Positions 1-7,429 of a DNA stretch of 22,050 nucleotides are shown here, one piece after another (positions within the stretch are counted from its first letter, which is position 1; each line of letters begins with the position of its first letter). Source of the DNA: a virus. Made by a program: the position numbers and the translations under genes. The notes beneath the pieces are model-generated. The model had not been told where the DNA came from, made no database searches, and saw only the letters and a list, made by a program, of their open reading frames with translations. The DNA is taken from positions 1-22,050 of IMG/VR virus record IMGVR_UViG_3300021962_000727; one strand, given 5' to 3'.

Positions 1-717
1 TGGCCAGAATTTTTTGACCTCAAAGCGCTGTACAGAACAAAGGCTTCGATGCCTACGTTCCAGTGGAACGCCCAGTACCAGCAAAACCCCACCTCAGAAG
101 AGGCGTCAGTTGTCAAGCGTGAGTGGTGGAACATCTGGGAAAAAGAAGACCCGCCTCGATGCGAGTACGTGATCATGAGTCTGGACGCGGCGGCAGAAAG
201 CCATAACCGTGCCGACTACACAGCGCTTACCACGTGGGGAGTGTTCTTCAACGAGGAGGAAGGATGTCACCACATCATCCTCCTGAACTCTATTAAGAAG
301 CGCATCGAGTTCCCAGAACTTAAGAAGTTAGCACTTGAGGAATACAAGGATTGGGAGCCAGATGCGTTCATCGTGGAGAAGAAGTCCTCGGGGACTGCGC
401 TCTATCAAGAATTGCGCCGGATGGGTATGCCCGTGGGGGAATACACCCCGCACAGGGGTAGCGGGGATAAGTTAGCGCGGTTAAACTCCGTGGCAGACAT
501 CGTGGCTTCTAAACTGTGCTGGGTACCGCAAACCCGCTGGGCTGAGGAAGTTGTGGAGGAGATCGCAGGATTTCCGTTCATGAGCAACGATGACTTGGTG
601 GACTCTACAGTGATGGCACTCATGAGATTCCGTCAGGGTGGGTTTATCAGACTGCCGTCTGACGAGCCCGAGGAAATTAAATACTTTAAGTCACGTCGTC
701 GTGGCGGTTATTACTGA
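1..717 (+). CDS. Terminase large subunit, C-terminal part (5' end outside window)
   Basis: The frame is open from base 1, so the N-terminal ATPase half lies upstream of the window. What remains is the linker and the RNase H-like nuclease that cuts concatemeric DNA during head filling. Visible acidic residues fit that fold: SLDAAAES (Asp at about base 184), IVEKKSSG (Glu at about base 376) and NDDLVDS near base 590. These are the usual spaced metal-binding acids of terminase nucleases. The opening 'FQWNAQYQQNP' is also typical of the end of the ATPase domain in this family. The basic tail SRRRGGYY ends the protein. The portal gene follows after 9 nt, the standard order in tailed phages. Confidence in function is high; the packaging strategy (headful or cos) cannot be read from this fragment. 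Confidence 0.93.
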   Translation, partial: WPEFFDLKALYRTKASMPTFQWNAQYQQNPTSEEASVVKREWWNIWEKEDPPRCEYVIMSLDAAAESHNRADYTALTTWGVFFNEEEGCHHIILLNSIKKRIEFPELKKLALEEYKDWEPDAFIVEKKSSGTALYQELRRMGMPVGEYTPHRGSGDKLARLNSVADIVASKLCWVPQTRWAEEVVEEIAGFPFMSNDDLVDSTVMALMRFRQGGFIRLPSDEPEEIKYFKSRRRGGYY

Positions 718-726
718 GGATAGATC

Positions 727-3156
727 ATGGCAACAAATATGGACAAGGGTCTCTACGCTGCTCCGCAGGGCATCGACGAGTTAGGCGAGGCTGAAGAGAA
801 CGCGCTAGAGATTGACATTGTCAATCCTGACATGGTGACTCTGGATGATGGCAGTGTGGAGATTACACTTGTGCCTGACGACGCTGAAGATGGTGAGGGC
901 GAGTTCAGTGACAACTTGGCCGAGTACATGGATGAGGGCGCACTTGCAACGCTGGCAAGCGACCTGATTGAGTTGGTGGACACCGACACATCCTCACGTA
1001 AAGAGTGGTCAGATACATTCGTCAAAGGTCTTGAGGTGCTGGGCTTCCGCTACGAGGAGCGCACCGAGCCTTGGGATGATGCGTGTGGTGTGTATTCCAC
1101 AGTATTGGCTGAAGCGGCAATCCGCTTCCAAGCCGAGACGATGAGTGAAACATTCCCACCTGCTGGCCCTGTCAAGACTAAGATCATTGGCAAGGTGACT
1201 AAGGAGAAGGAAGAAGCGGCTAATCGTGTCAAGGAAGACATGAACTACCAGTTGACAGACGTCATGGTGGAGTACCGCCCAGAGCATGAGCGCATGCTGT
1301 ACTCATTGGGTCTTGCAGGTTCAGCGTTCAAAAAGGTGTACTACGATCCATCGATGGGTCGTCAAGTGGCGATTTACATCCCAGCAGAAGATGTTATCGT
1401 GCCTTACGGCGCATCAAACATCGAGCAGGCCGAGCGTGTTACACACGTGATGCGTAAAACTAAGAACGAGATGGATCGCTTGATGGCAAGCGGGTTTTAC
1501 TGTAAGAAGGACTTGGGTGAGCCTGTTGCGTTCCACACAGATATTGAGAAGAAAAAAGCCGAGGAGGGTGGCTACACGCTGACTAACGACGAGCGTTACA
1601 CCTTGCTTGAGATTCATGCGCACTTGTGCATTGATGGCGTCGACGACGAAGAAGACGACTTAGCAAAACCATACGTGGTGACTATTGAGCGCGGTACGCA
1701 AGAAGTTCTTGCTGTGCGTCGCAACTGGGAGCCAGATGATGAGTTAACTCGCAAGCGTGACCACTTCGTGCACTATGTATATGTGCCCGGGTTTGGCTTC
1801 TATGGCTTGGGTTTGATCCACATCATTGGTGGCTACGCACGCGCCGGAACCGCAATTATTCGTCAACTTGTTGATGCAGGAACACTGTCTAACTTGCCCG
1901 GTGGCTTGAAGGCACGTGGCCTGCGCGTGAAAGGTGACGACACACCGATCGCACCGGGAGAGTTCCGTGATGTGGACGTGCCGTCAGGGGCAATCAAAGA
2001 CAACATCATGATGCTCCCATACAAGGAGCCTAGCCAGACACTGCTTGCGTTACTGCAACGTATTACAGAAGAAGGTCGACGCCTTGGCGCGATCAGCGAC
2101 ATGAACATCAGCGACATGTCCGCTAACGCACCTGTGGGTACAACACTTGCACTGCTTGAGCGCACATTGAAACCGATGGCCGCTGTACAAGCACGCGTGC
2201 ACTACGCGATGAAGTTAGAGTTCAAGCTGCTCAAAGAAATCATCGCCGACTACGCGCCGGAAGATTACACATTCGAGCCAGAGCAAGGCCCCCCACGCGC
2301 ACGCCGCAGTGACTACAAGACAGTGGATGTCATCCCTGTGTCTGATCCCAACGCGTCAACAATGGCGCAGCGAGTCGTGCAGTACCAAGCGGCATTCCAG
2401 ATGTCGGAGAAGGCTCCGCAGATTTATGACTTGCCATACTTGCATCGTCAGATGCTTGAAGTGCTGGGCATCAAGAACGCTGACAAGATCATCCCAATGT
2501 CTGATGATCAGAAGCCACGTGACCCCGTGTCCGAGAACATGTCAGCACTCATTGGCAAACCGATCAAGGCGTTCATCTACCAAGATCACGATGCACACAT
2601 TGCAACGCATACGTCGTTCATGCAAGACCCAATGATTGCAGGAACAATTGGACAGAACCCCATGGCACAGCAGATCATGGCTTCACTGCAAGCACACATC
2701 GCCGAGCACTTGGGCTTCTCATACCGCAAGCAGATCGAAGAGCGCCTTGGTGTGCCACTACCTCCACCAGACGAGCAGTTGCCAGAAGACATGGAGGTTC
2801 AGCTTGCACGTCTCGTTGCAGACGCAGGCAAACAAGTTGCACAGGCTCACCAGCAACAAGCCGCGCAGCAGCAGGCGCAACAACAAGCGCAAGACCCGAT
2901 GTTCCAACTGGAGCAGGCCAAGGTCAAGATTCAAGAGATGGAAGTGTCTCGCAAGGCCGCAAAAGACCAAGCAGACGTCCAGATTGCAGGACAGAAATTG
3001 CAGTTGGATAAAGACCGCGTCGAGATTGAAGCGATGAAGGAAGGCATGCGGGTAGAAGCCCAGCAAGACCAAGCCAAAGAGCGCCTCCGCCTCGACGCAT
3101 TGAAGGTGTTAGCAACACCACAACAACAGCCCAAAGTGCCGGGCAGCAAGGAGTAA
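727..3156 (+). CDS. Portal protein
   Basis: The 809-residue product is in the size range of P22-type portals and follows the terminase directly. The start ATG has a GAGGA site a few bases upstream. The N-terminal 70 residues are very acidic. The core (roughly 80-640) carries segments typical of this portal group: a Trp-rich 'EWSDTFVKGLEVLGF', then 'GSAFKKVYYDP' and a proline-rich central part. From about residue 690 the chain becomes a long Gln/Ala/Lys coiled coil with a run of Gln-Gln-Gln-Ala repeats, ending Pro-Gln-Gln-Gln-Pro. This matches the helical barrel or C-terminal extension of long portals. The portal is the dodecameric ring through which DNA enters and leaves and on which the head is nucleated. 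The identification rests on position, size and recalled resemblance. The exact portal subfamily is not certain. Confidence 0.88.
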   Translation: MATNMDKGLYAAPQGIDELGEAEENALEIDIVNPDMVTLDDGSVEITLVPDDAEDGEGEFSDNLAEYMDEGALATLASDLIELVDTDTSSRKEWSDTFVKGLEVLGFRYEERTEPWDDACGVYSTVLAEAAIRFQAETMSETFPPAGPVKTKIIGKVTKEKEEAANRVKEDMNYQLTDVMVEYRPEHERMLYSLGLAGSAFKKVYYDPSMGRQVAIYIPAEDVIVPYGASNIEQAERVTHVMRKTKNEMDRLMASGFYCKKDLGEPVAFHTDIEKKKAEEGGYTLTNDERYTLLEIHAHLCIDGVDDEEDDLAKPYVVTIERGTQEVLAVRRNWEPDDELTRKRDHFVHYVYVPGFGFYGLGLIHIIGGYARAGTAIIRQLVDAGTLSNLPGGLKARGLRVKGDDTPIAPGEFRDVDVPSGAIKDNIMMLPYKEPSQTLLALLQRITEEGRRLGAISDMNISDMSANAPVGTTLALLERTLKPMAAVQARVHYAMKLEFKLLKEIIADYAPEDYTFEPEQGPPRARRSDYKTVDVIPVSDPNASTMAQRVVQYQAAFQMSEKAPQIYDLPYLHRQMLEVLGIKNADKIIPMSDDQKPRDPVSENMSALIGKPIKAFIYQDHDAHIATHTSFMQDPMIAGTIGQNPMAQQIMASLQAHIAEHLGFSYRKQIEERLGVPLPPPDEQLPEDMEVQLARLVADAGKQVAQAHQQQAAQQQAQQQAQDPMFQLEQAKVKIQEMEVSRKAAKDQADVQIAGQKLQLDKDRVEIEAMKEGMRVEAQQDQAKERLRLDALKVLATPQQQPKVPGSKE

Positions 3157-3159
3157 TCC

Positions 3160-3360
3160 ATGGCCAAAACCGTCTATGACGTGCTGATCGCAAAATACGC
3201 AGAGGATGTGCTCTCTGCAACACAGTTTCTGGCAAACGGAGGGGCTAAAGACTTCTCCGAATACCGGGAAGTGGTAGGTAGGATTCGAGGTCTCCAACTT
3301 GCCATCCAAACAACTCAAGACCTTTTGCGTTCTCAAATGGATGAAGACGATGACAATTGA
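3160..3360 (+). CDS. Small hypothetical protein between portal and co-chaperonin
   Basis: A 66-residue, mostly helical and acidic protein. It starts at ATG 3160, with GGAG about 10 nt upstream inside the end of the portal gene. It has the look of a short helical hairpin ('VYDVLIAKYAEDVLSATQF', then 'VVGRIRGLQLAIQTTQDLL') with an acidic Asp/Glu tail. The stop at 3358-3360 overlaps the start of the next gene, so the two are probably translationally coupled. I recall similar small proteins next to portals in aquatic phages but know no function. Its position inside the head module suggests a head-assembly role. Confidence 0.72.
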   Translation: MAKTVYDVLIAKYAEDVLSATQFLANGGAKDFSEYREVVGRIRGLQLAIQTTQDLLRSQMDEDDDN

Positions 3361-3727
3361 AGTTCAAGACGCTGTTACTGACGAAGAATTGGAACAACAA
3401 CTTCCAAAACCCGTTGGCTACAAGTTGCTAATAGCCCTGCCTCAAGTTGAGGAAACAATTGGTGATATGGGAATCATCAAAGCCCAGAAAACAATACATG
3501 AGGAAATGCTCATGACTGTGACTGGTTTGGTACTCGATATGGGAGAACAAGCGTACTCCGACAAAGACCGTTACCCAAATGGGCCATGGTGCAAAGTTGG
3601 TGACTACGTGATCTTCCGCGCTAACTCTGGCACCCGTGTCCGTGTTGGTGGTGTTGAGTACCGTCTCATGAACGACGATTCAATTGATGCTGTCGTTGCC
3701 GATCCGCGTGGCGTAACGCGTGCTTAA
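3350..3727 (+). CDS. GroES-like co-chaperonin
   Basis: The 125-residue product aligns by eye with bacterial GroES over its length: 'KLLIALPQVEETIGDMGII' for the first strands and mobile-loop region, 'TGLVLDMG' for 'RGEVLAVG', 'CKVGDYVIF' for 'VKVGDIVIF', and 'YRLMNDDSIDAVV' for the C-terminal strand. Phage co-chaperonins such as T4 gp31 replace GroES on host GroEL so that the major capsid protein can fold. This gene lies between portal and scaffold, two genes from the head proteins, which fits that job. It has about 20 extra residues before the core and a short tail. ATG 3350 overlaps the upstream stop; an in-frame ATG at 3341 is an alternative start. No GroEL gene is present, so a host GroEL partner is inferred. 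Confidence 0.85.
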   Translation: MTIEVQDAVTDEELEQQLPKPVGYKLLIALPQVEETIGDMGIIKAQKTIHEEMLMTVTGLVLDMGEQAYSDKDRYPNGPWCKVGDYVIFRANSGTRVRVGGVEYRLMNDDSIDAVVADPRGVTRA

Positions 3728-3737
3728 GGAGTGAACT

Positions 3738-4778
3738 ATGGCATTCCAACCAGTACAGTTTGAATTTCCTGATCCCGACAAAGCGGAAGCCGCTGACAAG
3801 GGCGTAAAGGAAAAAGACAATGGTGATTTTGAAATTACCATCGAGGGTCGATCAGACCCTTTGAAGGAAGACAAGCCTGCCAAGCCCGAAAGGGCTGAGA
3901 AGGAAGAGTCTGACTTAGACATTGAAGTAATTGACGATCGCTCTGAAGACGATCGTGGCAAACAAAAGTCCAAGGCTCCTATGGAGTTGACCGACGACGA
4001 GATGGAGCAATACTCCGAGCGCGTCAAGAAGCGTTTGCAACACTTCAGTAAAGGTTTCCACGACCAACGTCGCGCCGCTGAATCTGCAGAACGTGAGCGT
4101 CAGGAGGCACTGCGCTATGCCCAGCAACTTGTTGAAGAAAACAAGCAACTCAAGGGCACCGTCAATAAAAACCAAGAGGTTTTGCTTGAACAGGCTAAAA
4201 AACAGGTTGAACAAGAACTTCTTAGTGCAAAAAGCAAGTACAAACGTGCGTACGAAGCAGGGGACTCAAAAGCCCTTGTAGATGCACAAGAAGCGCTTAC
4301 AAATGCCACACTTAAAGCAGATCGCGTAAAAAACATCAAATTACCCCCTTTACAGGAAGATAATTCTGATGTACAAACTGCATACAACACCCCAGAACCG
4401 TCTGTTGACACTCGGGCTACAGCTTGGCAAGCCAAGAATAAGTGGTTTGGAGAAGACGATGAGATGACAAGTTTTGCGCTGGGGTTGCACCAAAAACTTG
4501 TCAAACAGGGCGTCAACCCGCAATCTGACGATTACTACGAGAAGATCAACTCTCGTATGCGACAGTTGTTCCCAGAGCAGTTTACTGACGAGAGCAACGA
4601 CCTAGAGACTGAAGAGCCTCGCCGTAAGGCGAATGTTGTTGCACCGGCTACACGAAGCGTCGCCCCTAAAAAGATTACGCTGACCCGCACGCAGGTTGCA
4701 CTAGCAAAGAAACTCGGAGTGTCTTTAGAAGACTACGCCAAACAGGTTGCATTGGAAATAAGGAAACAAAATGGCTGA
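3738..4778 (+). CDS. Scaffolding protein
   Basis: A 346-residue, highly charged, largely helical protein placed immediately upstream of the head genes. The AAGGAG site lies 6 nt before ATG 3738. Residues 1-80 are acidic and probably disordered. Residues about 90-200 form a long coiled coil rich in Glu, Lys, Gln and Ala. The C-terminus has a basic helical segment ('LTRTQVALAKKLGVSLEDYAKQV') that resembles the end of many phage scaffold-like proteins. Scaffolds line the procapsid interior, guide coat assembly and leave before packaging; in P22 a basic C-terminal helix-turn-helix binds coat. No protease motif is seen, so exit without self-cleavage is more likely. The function is inferred from composition and place, not from a diagnostic motif. 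Confidence 0.75.
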   Translation: MAFQPVQFEFPDPDKAEAADKGVKEKDNGDFEITIEGRSDPLKEDKPAKPERAEKEESDLDIEVIDDRSEDDRGKQKSKAPMELTDDEMEQYSERVKKRLQHFSKGFHDQRRAAESAERERQEALRYAQQLVEENKQLKGTVNKNQEVLLEQAKKQVEQELLSAKSKYKRAYEAGDSKALVDAQEALTNATLKADRVKNIKLPPLQEDNSDVQTAYNTPEPSVDTRATAWQAKNKWFGEDDEMTSFALGLHQKLVKQGVNPQSDDYYEKINSRMRQLFPEQFTDESNDLETEEPRRKANVVAPATRSVAPKKITLTRTQVALAKKLGVSLEDYAKQVALEIRKQNG

Positions 4779-5220
4779 AAACAGACTAAATCGTGAACTG
4801 GAAACTCGTGAACAAACGGCTCGTAAGCGTAATTGGATTCGTCCAGATACCTTACCTACCCCCAATCCGGAGGCGGGCTATGACTTTCATTGGGTTCGAA
4901 TCAGCACACGTGGCGAGTTAGATGCTATGAATGTGTCCCTGAAACTCCGAGAGGGCTGGGAGCCCGTTAAGGCAGTTGATCACCCCGAGATTTTTGTTGC
5001 TGGAGTCGAGAATGATCGCTTCAAAGACAATGTCGTTATCGGTGGTTTGATGCTTTGCAAAACCCCTTCCGAGATGGTACTAGACCGCAACGGGTTCTTC
5101 CAAGACCAAGCTGCGTCTCAAATGCGCTCGGTAGACCACAATCTCATGCGCGAAAACGATCCTCGTATGCCGCTCTTCAACGAGCGAACAACGAAGGTGA
5201 CTTTTGGCAAAGGCACTTAA
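4771..5220 (+). CDS. Conserved hypothetical protein of the head module
   Basis: A 149-residue soluble protein whose start overlaps the scaffold stop by 8 nt (ATGGCTGA), with AGGAAA upstream. The N-terminus is charged ('ENRLNRELETREQTARKRN'). A compact mixed domain follows, with 'YDFHWVRISTRGELDAMNV' and 'REGWEPVKAVDHPEIFV', then a helical end with 'DRNGFFQDQAASQMRSVDHNLM'. I recall homologues between scaffold and coat in other aquatic phages but no known role. Position and coupling suggest a head-assembly or minor head protein. No membrane segment, signal peptide or catalytic motif is visible. Confidence 0.75.
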   Translation: MAENRLNRELETREQTARKRNWIRPDTLPTPNPEAGYDFHWVRISTRGELDAMNVSLKLREGWEPVKAVDHPEIFVAGVENDRFKDNVVIGGLMLCKTPSEMVLDRNGFFQDQAASQMRSVDHNLMRENDPRMPLFNERTTKVTFGKGT

Positions 5221-5235
5221 TTTTAGGAGTCATAA

Positions 5236-5850
5236 ATGGCATACCCTACCATTTCTAAGACGTATGGTCTGAAGCCGGTCAATCGACTGGACGGACTGCC
5301 CTACGCCGGAGCGATCCGTCAAATCCCAATCGCCGCTGGCTACGCCACTGCAATCTTCAATGGTGACACTGTTGCTATCAACACTGATGGTTACTTGATT
5401 GCTAATACCACTTCTAACTCTGGCGACAGCGTTGGTGTGTTGGTTGGTTGCTCGTACATTAACTCACAAGGTCAATTTACGAACGGTCAGTATTACCCTG
5501 CTGCTATCTCTACATCTACACAATTAGCCTTTGGCTTTGTTGTGGACGATCCCAATGCAGTGTTCAAAGTTGTGGCTACAACTGGCCAAAACACTACCCC
5601 TGTTGCGTACTCACGCGCCTTGGTGGGTAGCAACATTGCTTTGTCTGTCAACACTGGCTCAACAATCACTGGCGATTCCTTCTACGGCATCGACGGCGCT
5701 TCTGCTAGTGCAACAGCAACATTGCCAATTCGTGTCGTTGACGTTGTGCCTGATACAGCCAATGGCGCTGCTAACGTAGCCGCTACGACTTATTTTGAAT
5801 TTTTGGTCAAGTTCAACTTGCACCAATACACTGACACCACTGGTGTTTAA
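5236..5850 (+). CDS. Probable head decoration / minor structural protein
   Basis: A 204-residue protein rich in Ala, Thr, Asn, Val and Gly and poor in Lys and Glu, as expected for an all-beta virion protein. It opens with 'MAYPTISKTYGLKPVNRLDG' and contains 'IFNGDTVAINTDGYLI', a form common in phage proteins that precede the coat gene. The RBS 'aggagtcataa' is almost identical to that of the coat gene that follows after 11 nt, suggesting matched high expression. I infer a role in stabilising the capsid shell. It could instead be another minor structural component; no diagnostic motif decides. Confidence 0.65.
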   Translation: MAYPTISKTYGLKPVNRLDGLPYAGAIRQIPIAAGYATAIFNGDTVAINTDGYLIANTTSNSGDSVGVLVGCSYINSQGQFTNGQYYPAAISTSTQLAFGFVVDDPNAVFKVVATTGQNTTPVAYSRALVGSNIALSVNTGSTITGDSFYGIDGASASATATLPIRVVDVVPDTANGAANVAATTYFEFLVKFNLHQYTDTTGV

Positions 5851-5861
5851 GGAGTCATAAC

Positions 5862-6776
5862 ATGGCTATTTCACGCGCACAACTACTGAAGGAACTGCTC
5901 CCCGGTCTGAACGCATTGTTCGGTTTGGAGTATAAGAAGTACGGCGAAGAGCACAAAGAAATCTTCGAATCCGAAACTTCTGAGCGTTCCTTCGAAGAAG
6001 AAACCAAGTTATCTGGCTTCTCTGCCGCTCCTGTCAAGAATGAGGGCTCTGCCATCAGCTATGACAATGCACAAGAAGCATGGACTGCTCGTTACACACA
6101 CGAGACTATCGCGATGGGCTTCAGCTTGACTGAAGAGGCTATCGAAGATAACTTGTATGACTCTTTGTCAGCCCGCTATACAAAGGCTTTGGCCCGCGCT
6201 ATGGCTTACACCAAGCAAGTTAAAGCTGCTGCAATCTTGAACACCGCCTTCACCGGCTCTGGTAACCCCACATACGGTGACGGTAAAGTTCTGTGCGCAA
6301 CAGATCACCCCTTGGTTTCTGGTGGCACCAACAGCAATCGTCCTACAGTCGCTGCTGATTTGAACGAGACTTCCTTGGAAGCCGCCGTTATTCAAATCGC
6401 TGGTTGGACAGACGAGCGCGGTTTGTTGATCGCAGCCAAGCCCACTAAGTTGATTGTTCCCCCAAGCCTGCAATTCGTTGCAACCCGCTTGTTGGAAACT
6501 GAACTGCGTGTTGGCACAACCGACAACGACATCAACGCAATCAAGAACAACGGTTCTGTCGCCGGTGGTTATGCAATTAACCACTACTTGACCGACACCA
6601 ATGCTTGGTTCCTGATGACTGACGTGCCTAACGGCTTGAAGCACTTCGTTCGTACTCCATTGCAGAACAGCATGGACGCTGACTTCGATACAGGCAATGC
6701 CCGTTACAAGTCTCGCGAGCGTTATAGCTTCGGCGTTTCTGATCCTTTGGGCATCTTCGGTTCACCCGGTGCTTAA
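5862..6776 (+). CDS. Major capsid protein (Mu gpT-like, HK97 fold)
   Basis: The 304-residue protein has the features of the gpT-like coat family: an N-terminal arm, a central 'FSLTEEAIEDNLYDSLSARY' helix, 'YGDGKVLCATDHPL' before a long loop, and a C-terminal domain with 'AWFLMTDVPNGLKHFVR' and 'FDTGNARYKSRERYSFGVSDP'. The 'DGK..x(D/E)HPL' segment matches a recognisable feature of Mu gpT-type major head proteins. It has a strong site (AAGGAG, spacing 8) and an intrinsic terminator directly after the stop, so it ends the head operon. No N-terminal protease-cleaved delta domain is obvious. Coat function is well supported by family and position; the gpT subfamily label is from memory. Confidence 0.87.
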   Translation: MAISRAQLLKELLPGLNALFGLEYKKYGEEHKEIFESETSERSFEEETKLSGFSAAPVKNEGSAISYDNAQEAWTARYTHETIAMGFSLTEEAIEDNLYDSLSARYTKALARAMAYTKQVKAAAILNTAFTGSGNPTYGDGKVLCATDHPLVSGGTNSNRPTVAADLNETSLEAAVIQIAGWTDERGLLIAAKPTKLIVPPSLQFVATRLLETELRVGTTDNDINAIKNNGSVAGGYAINHYLTDTNAWFLMTDVPNGLKHFVRTPLQNSMDADFDTGNARYKSRERYSFGVSDPLGIFGSPGA

Positions 6777-6783
6777 TGATTGA

Positions 6784-6814
6784 GAAAAAGGGGCCTTGTG
6801 CCCCTTTTTCTTTT
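6784..6814 (+). terminator. Intrinsic terminator after the major capsid gene
   Basis: A perfect 10-bp stem (6784-6793 with 6801-6810, GAAAAAGGGG paired with CCCCTTTTTC) closes a 7-nt loop and is followed by four more T. The A-tract before and T-tract after make it partly bidirectional. It lies 7 nt past the coat stop codon. Confidence 0.9.
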
Positions 6815-6824
6815 GGTGTATATT
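6796..6824 (+). promoter_or_regulatory. Weak candidate sigma70-type promoter (TTGTGC-17-TATATT)
   Basis: TATATT at 6819-6824 matches the -10 consensus at five of six bases, and TTGTGC lies 17 nt upstream at 6796-6801, matching only TTG of the -35 box. The -35 lies in the loop and stem of the preceding terminator. It would start transcription near 6831, just before the folded leader of the 6914 gene. Evidence is thin; phage late promoters may not follow this consensus. Confidence 0.3.
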
Positions 6825-6833
6825 GTCTTCACT

Positions 6834-6888
6834 CCGGGCTTTCCGGTGCATCAAACAGTCCCGGCTGACGACATACCGATTGATGCAC
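6834..6888 (+). promoter_or_regulatory. Structured leader with inverted repeat and possible H-type pseudoknot
   Basis: GTGCATCAA (6846-6854) is the exact reverse complement of TTGATGCAC (6880-6888), giving a 9-bp stem with a 25-nt loop. CCGGG (6834-6838) can also pair with CCCGG (6860-6864) inside that loop, extended by CT/AG with one bulged T. The two helices interleave in the order needed for an H-type pseudoknot. The ribosome binding site of the next gene (AAGGA near 6902) lies just downstream and unpaired. It could be an mRNA stabiliser, translational switch or protein-binding operator; the function is unknown. Confidence 0.45.
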
Positions 6889-6913
6889 TTCACTTGTATG
6901 TAAGGAACCTATC

Positions 6914-7387
6914 ATGGGAATCGCTACTCACCTTGGCCCTTGGCTGCTTGGTACAACACGTTACACAACTGGCACAGACGCTGCTACTACACGTAACACC
7001 GGCGCAACTATCGTCTCTCAAGACAAAGCTGTTGCTTACAACGACGCCGATGCCACTACCGCATTCTGTCTTCCCGCTGGCTCACGCATTGTGAGTTTGC
7101 AATTCATTACCACTGATGCTTTTGGCGCGGCTACGACAATCACTTTGTCTTTGGCTGGCACCGCTATCACTGGTGCAACAACTGTGACCGATGCAGGTCT
7201 GGTAACGTTTGCTCCTGTGGCTTCTGACGCTGTGGCCACATTGTGGGCCAACACTGGCGCAACTGATAAGTTGTTGACATACACAGTGGCACAAGGCGCT
7301 TCTGATAACGGCGCTGGCGTGTTGGTGGTGAACTATGTTGTGCGTAACTCCGACGGCACAATGTACCAAACATCTTCACAGGTCTAA
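6914..7387 (+). CDS. Probable small structural protein (beta-rich, own transcription unit)
   Basis: A 157-residue protein rich in Thr, Ala, Gly and Val. Strand-like repeats such as 'AATTITLSLAGTAITGATTVTDAGLVTFAP' and the ending 'GAGVLVVNYVVRNSDGTMYQTSSQV' point to a jelly-roll or Ig-like beta sandwich. It has no signal peptide or membrane segment. The gene is bracketed by intrinsic terminators at 6784-6814 and 7396-7415 and has a long structured leader, unusual in this otherwise gapless operon. That suggests separately controlled, perhaps abundant, expression. A capsid decoration or fibre-base protein is my inference. I recall similar proteins next to coat genes in other phages, without a function. 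Confidence 0.65.
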   Translation: MGIATHLGPWLLGTTRYTTGTDAATTRNTGATIVSQDKAVAYNDADATTAFCLPAGSRIVSLQFITTDAFGAATTITLSLAGTAITGATTVTDAGLVTFAPVASDAVATLWANTGATDKLLTYTVAQGASDNGAGVLVVNYVVRNSDGTMYQTSSQV

Positions 7388-7395
7388 TTGGTCTC

Positions 7396-7415
7396 GGGGC
7401 TTCGGCCCCTGTTTT
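7396..7415 (+). terminator. Intrinsic terminator with UUCG tetraloop
   Basis: GGGGC (7396-7400) and GCCCC (7405-7409) pair around a TTCG loop, the most stable tetraloop class, followed by TGTTTTA. The T-tract is short and interrupted, so termination is probably partial. The stem ends 7 nt before the next ribosome binding site (AAAGGAG, 7416-7422). Confidence 0.65.
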
Positions 7416-7429
7416 AAAGGAGATTGATT

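Noticed and set aside
2309-3037. Two + strand frames inside the portal gene
   Set aside because: They are out of frame with the conserved portal, Arg/Ser/Cys-rich with no family resemblance, and lack ribosome sites.
3299-3360. Programmed frameshift joining the 66-residue protein to the co-chaperonin
   Set aside because: No slippery heptamer or downstream structure was seen, and the start overlap explains the arrangement.
6168-6644. Reverse-strand frame of 158 codons under the coat gene
   Set aside because: It is antisense to the conserved coat protein with no initiation signal; the open frame follows from the coat codon bias.
7424-7429. TTG 7424 as start of the FCCH-like gene
   Set aside because: It is only one base from AAAGGAG; ATG 7430 has proper 7-nt spacing.
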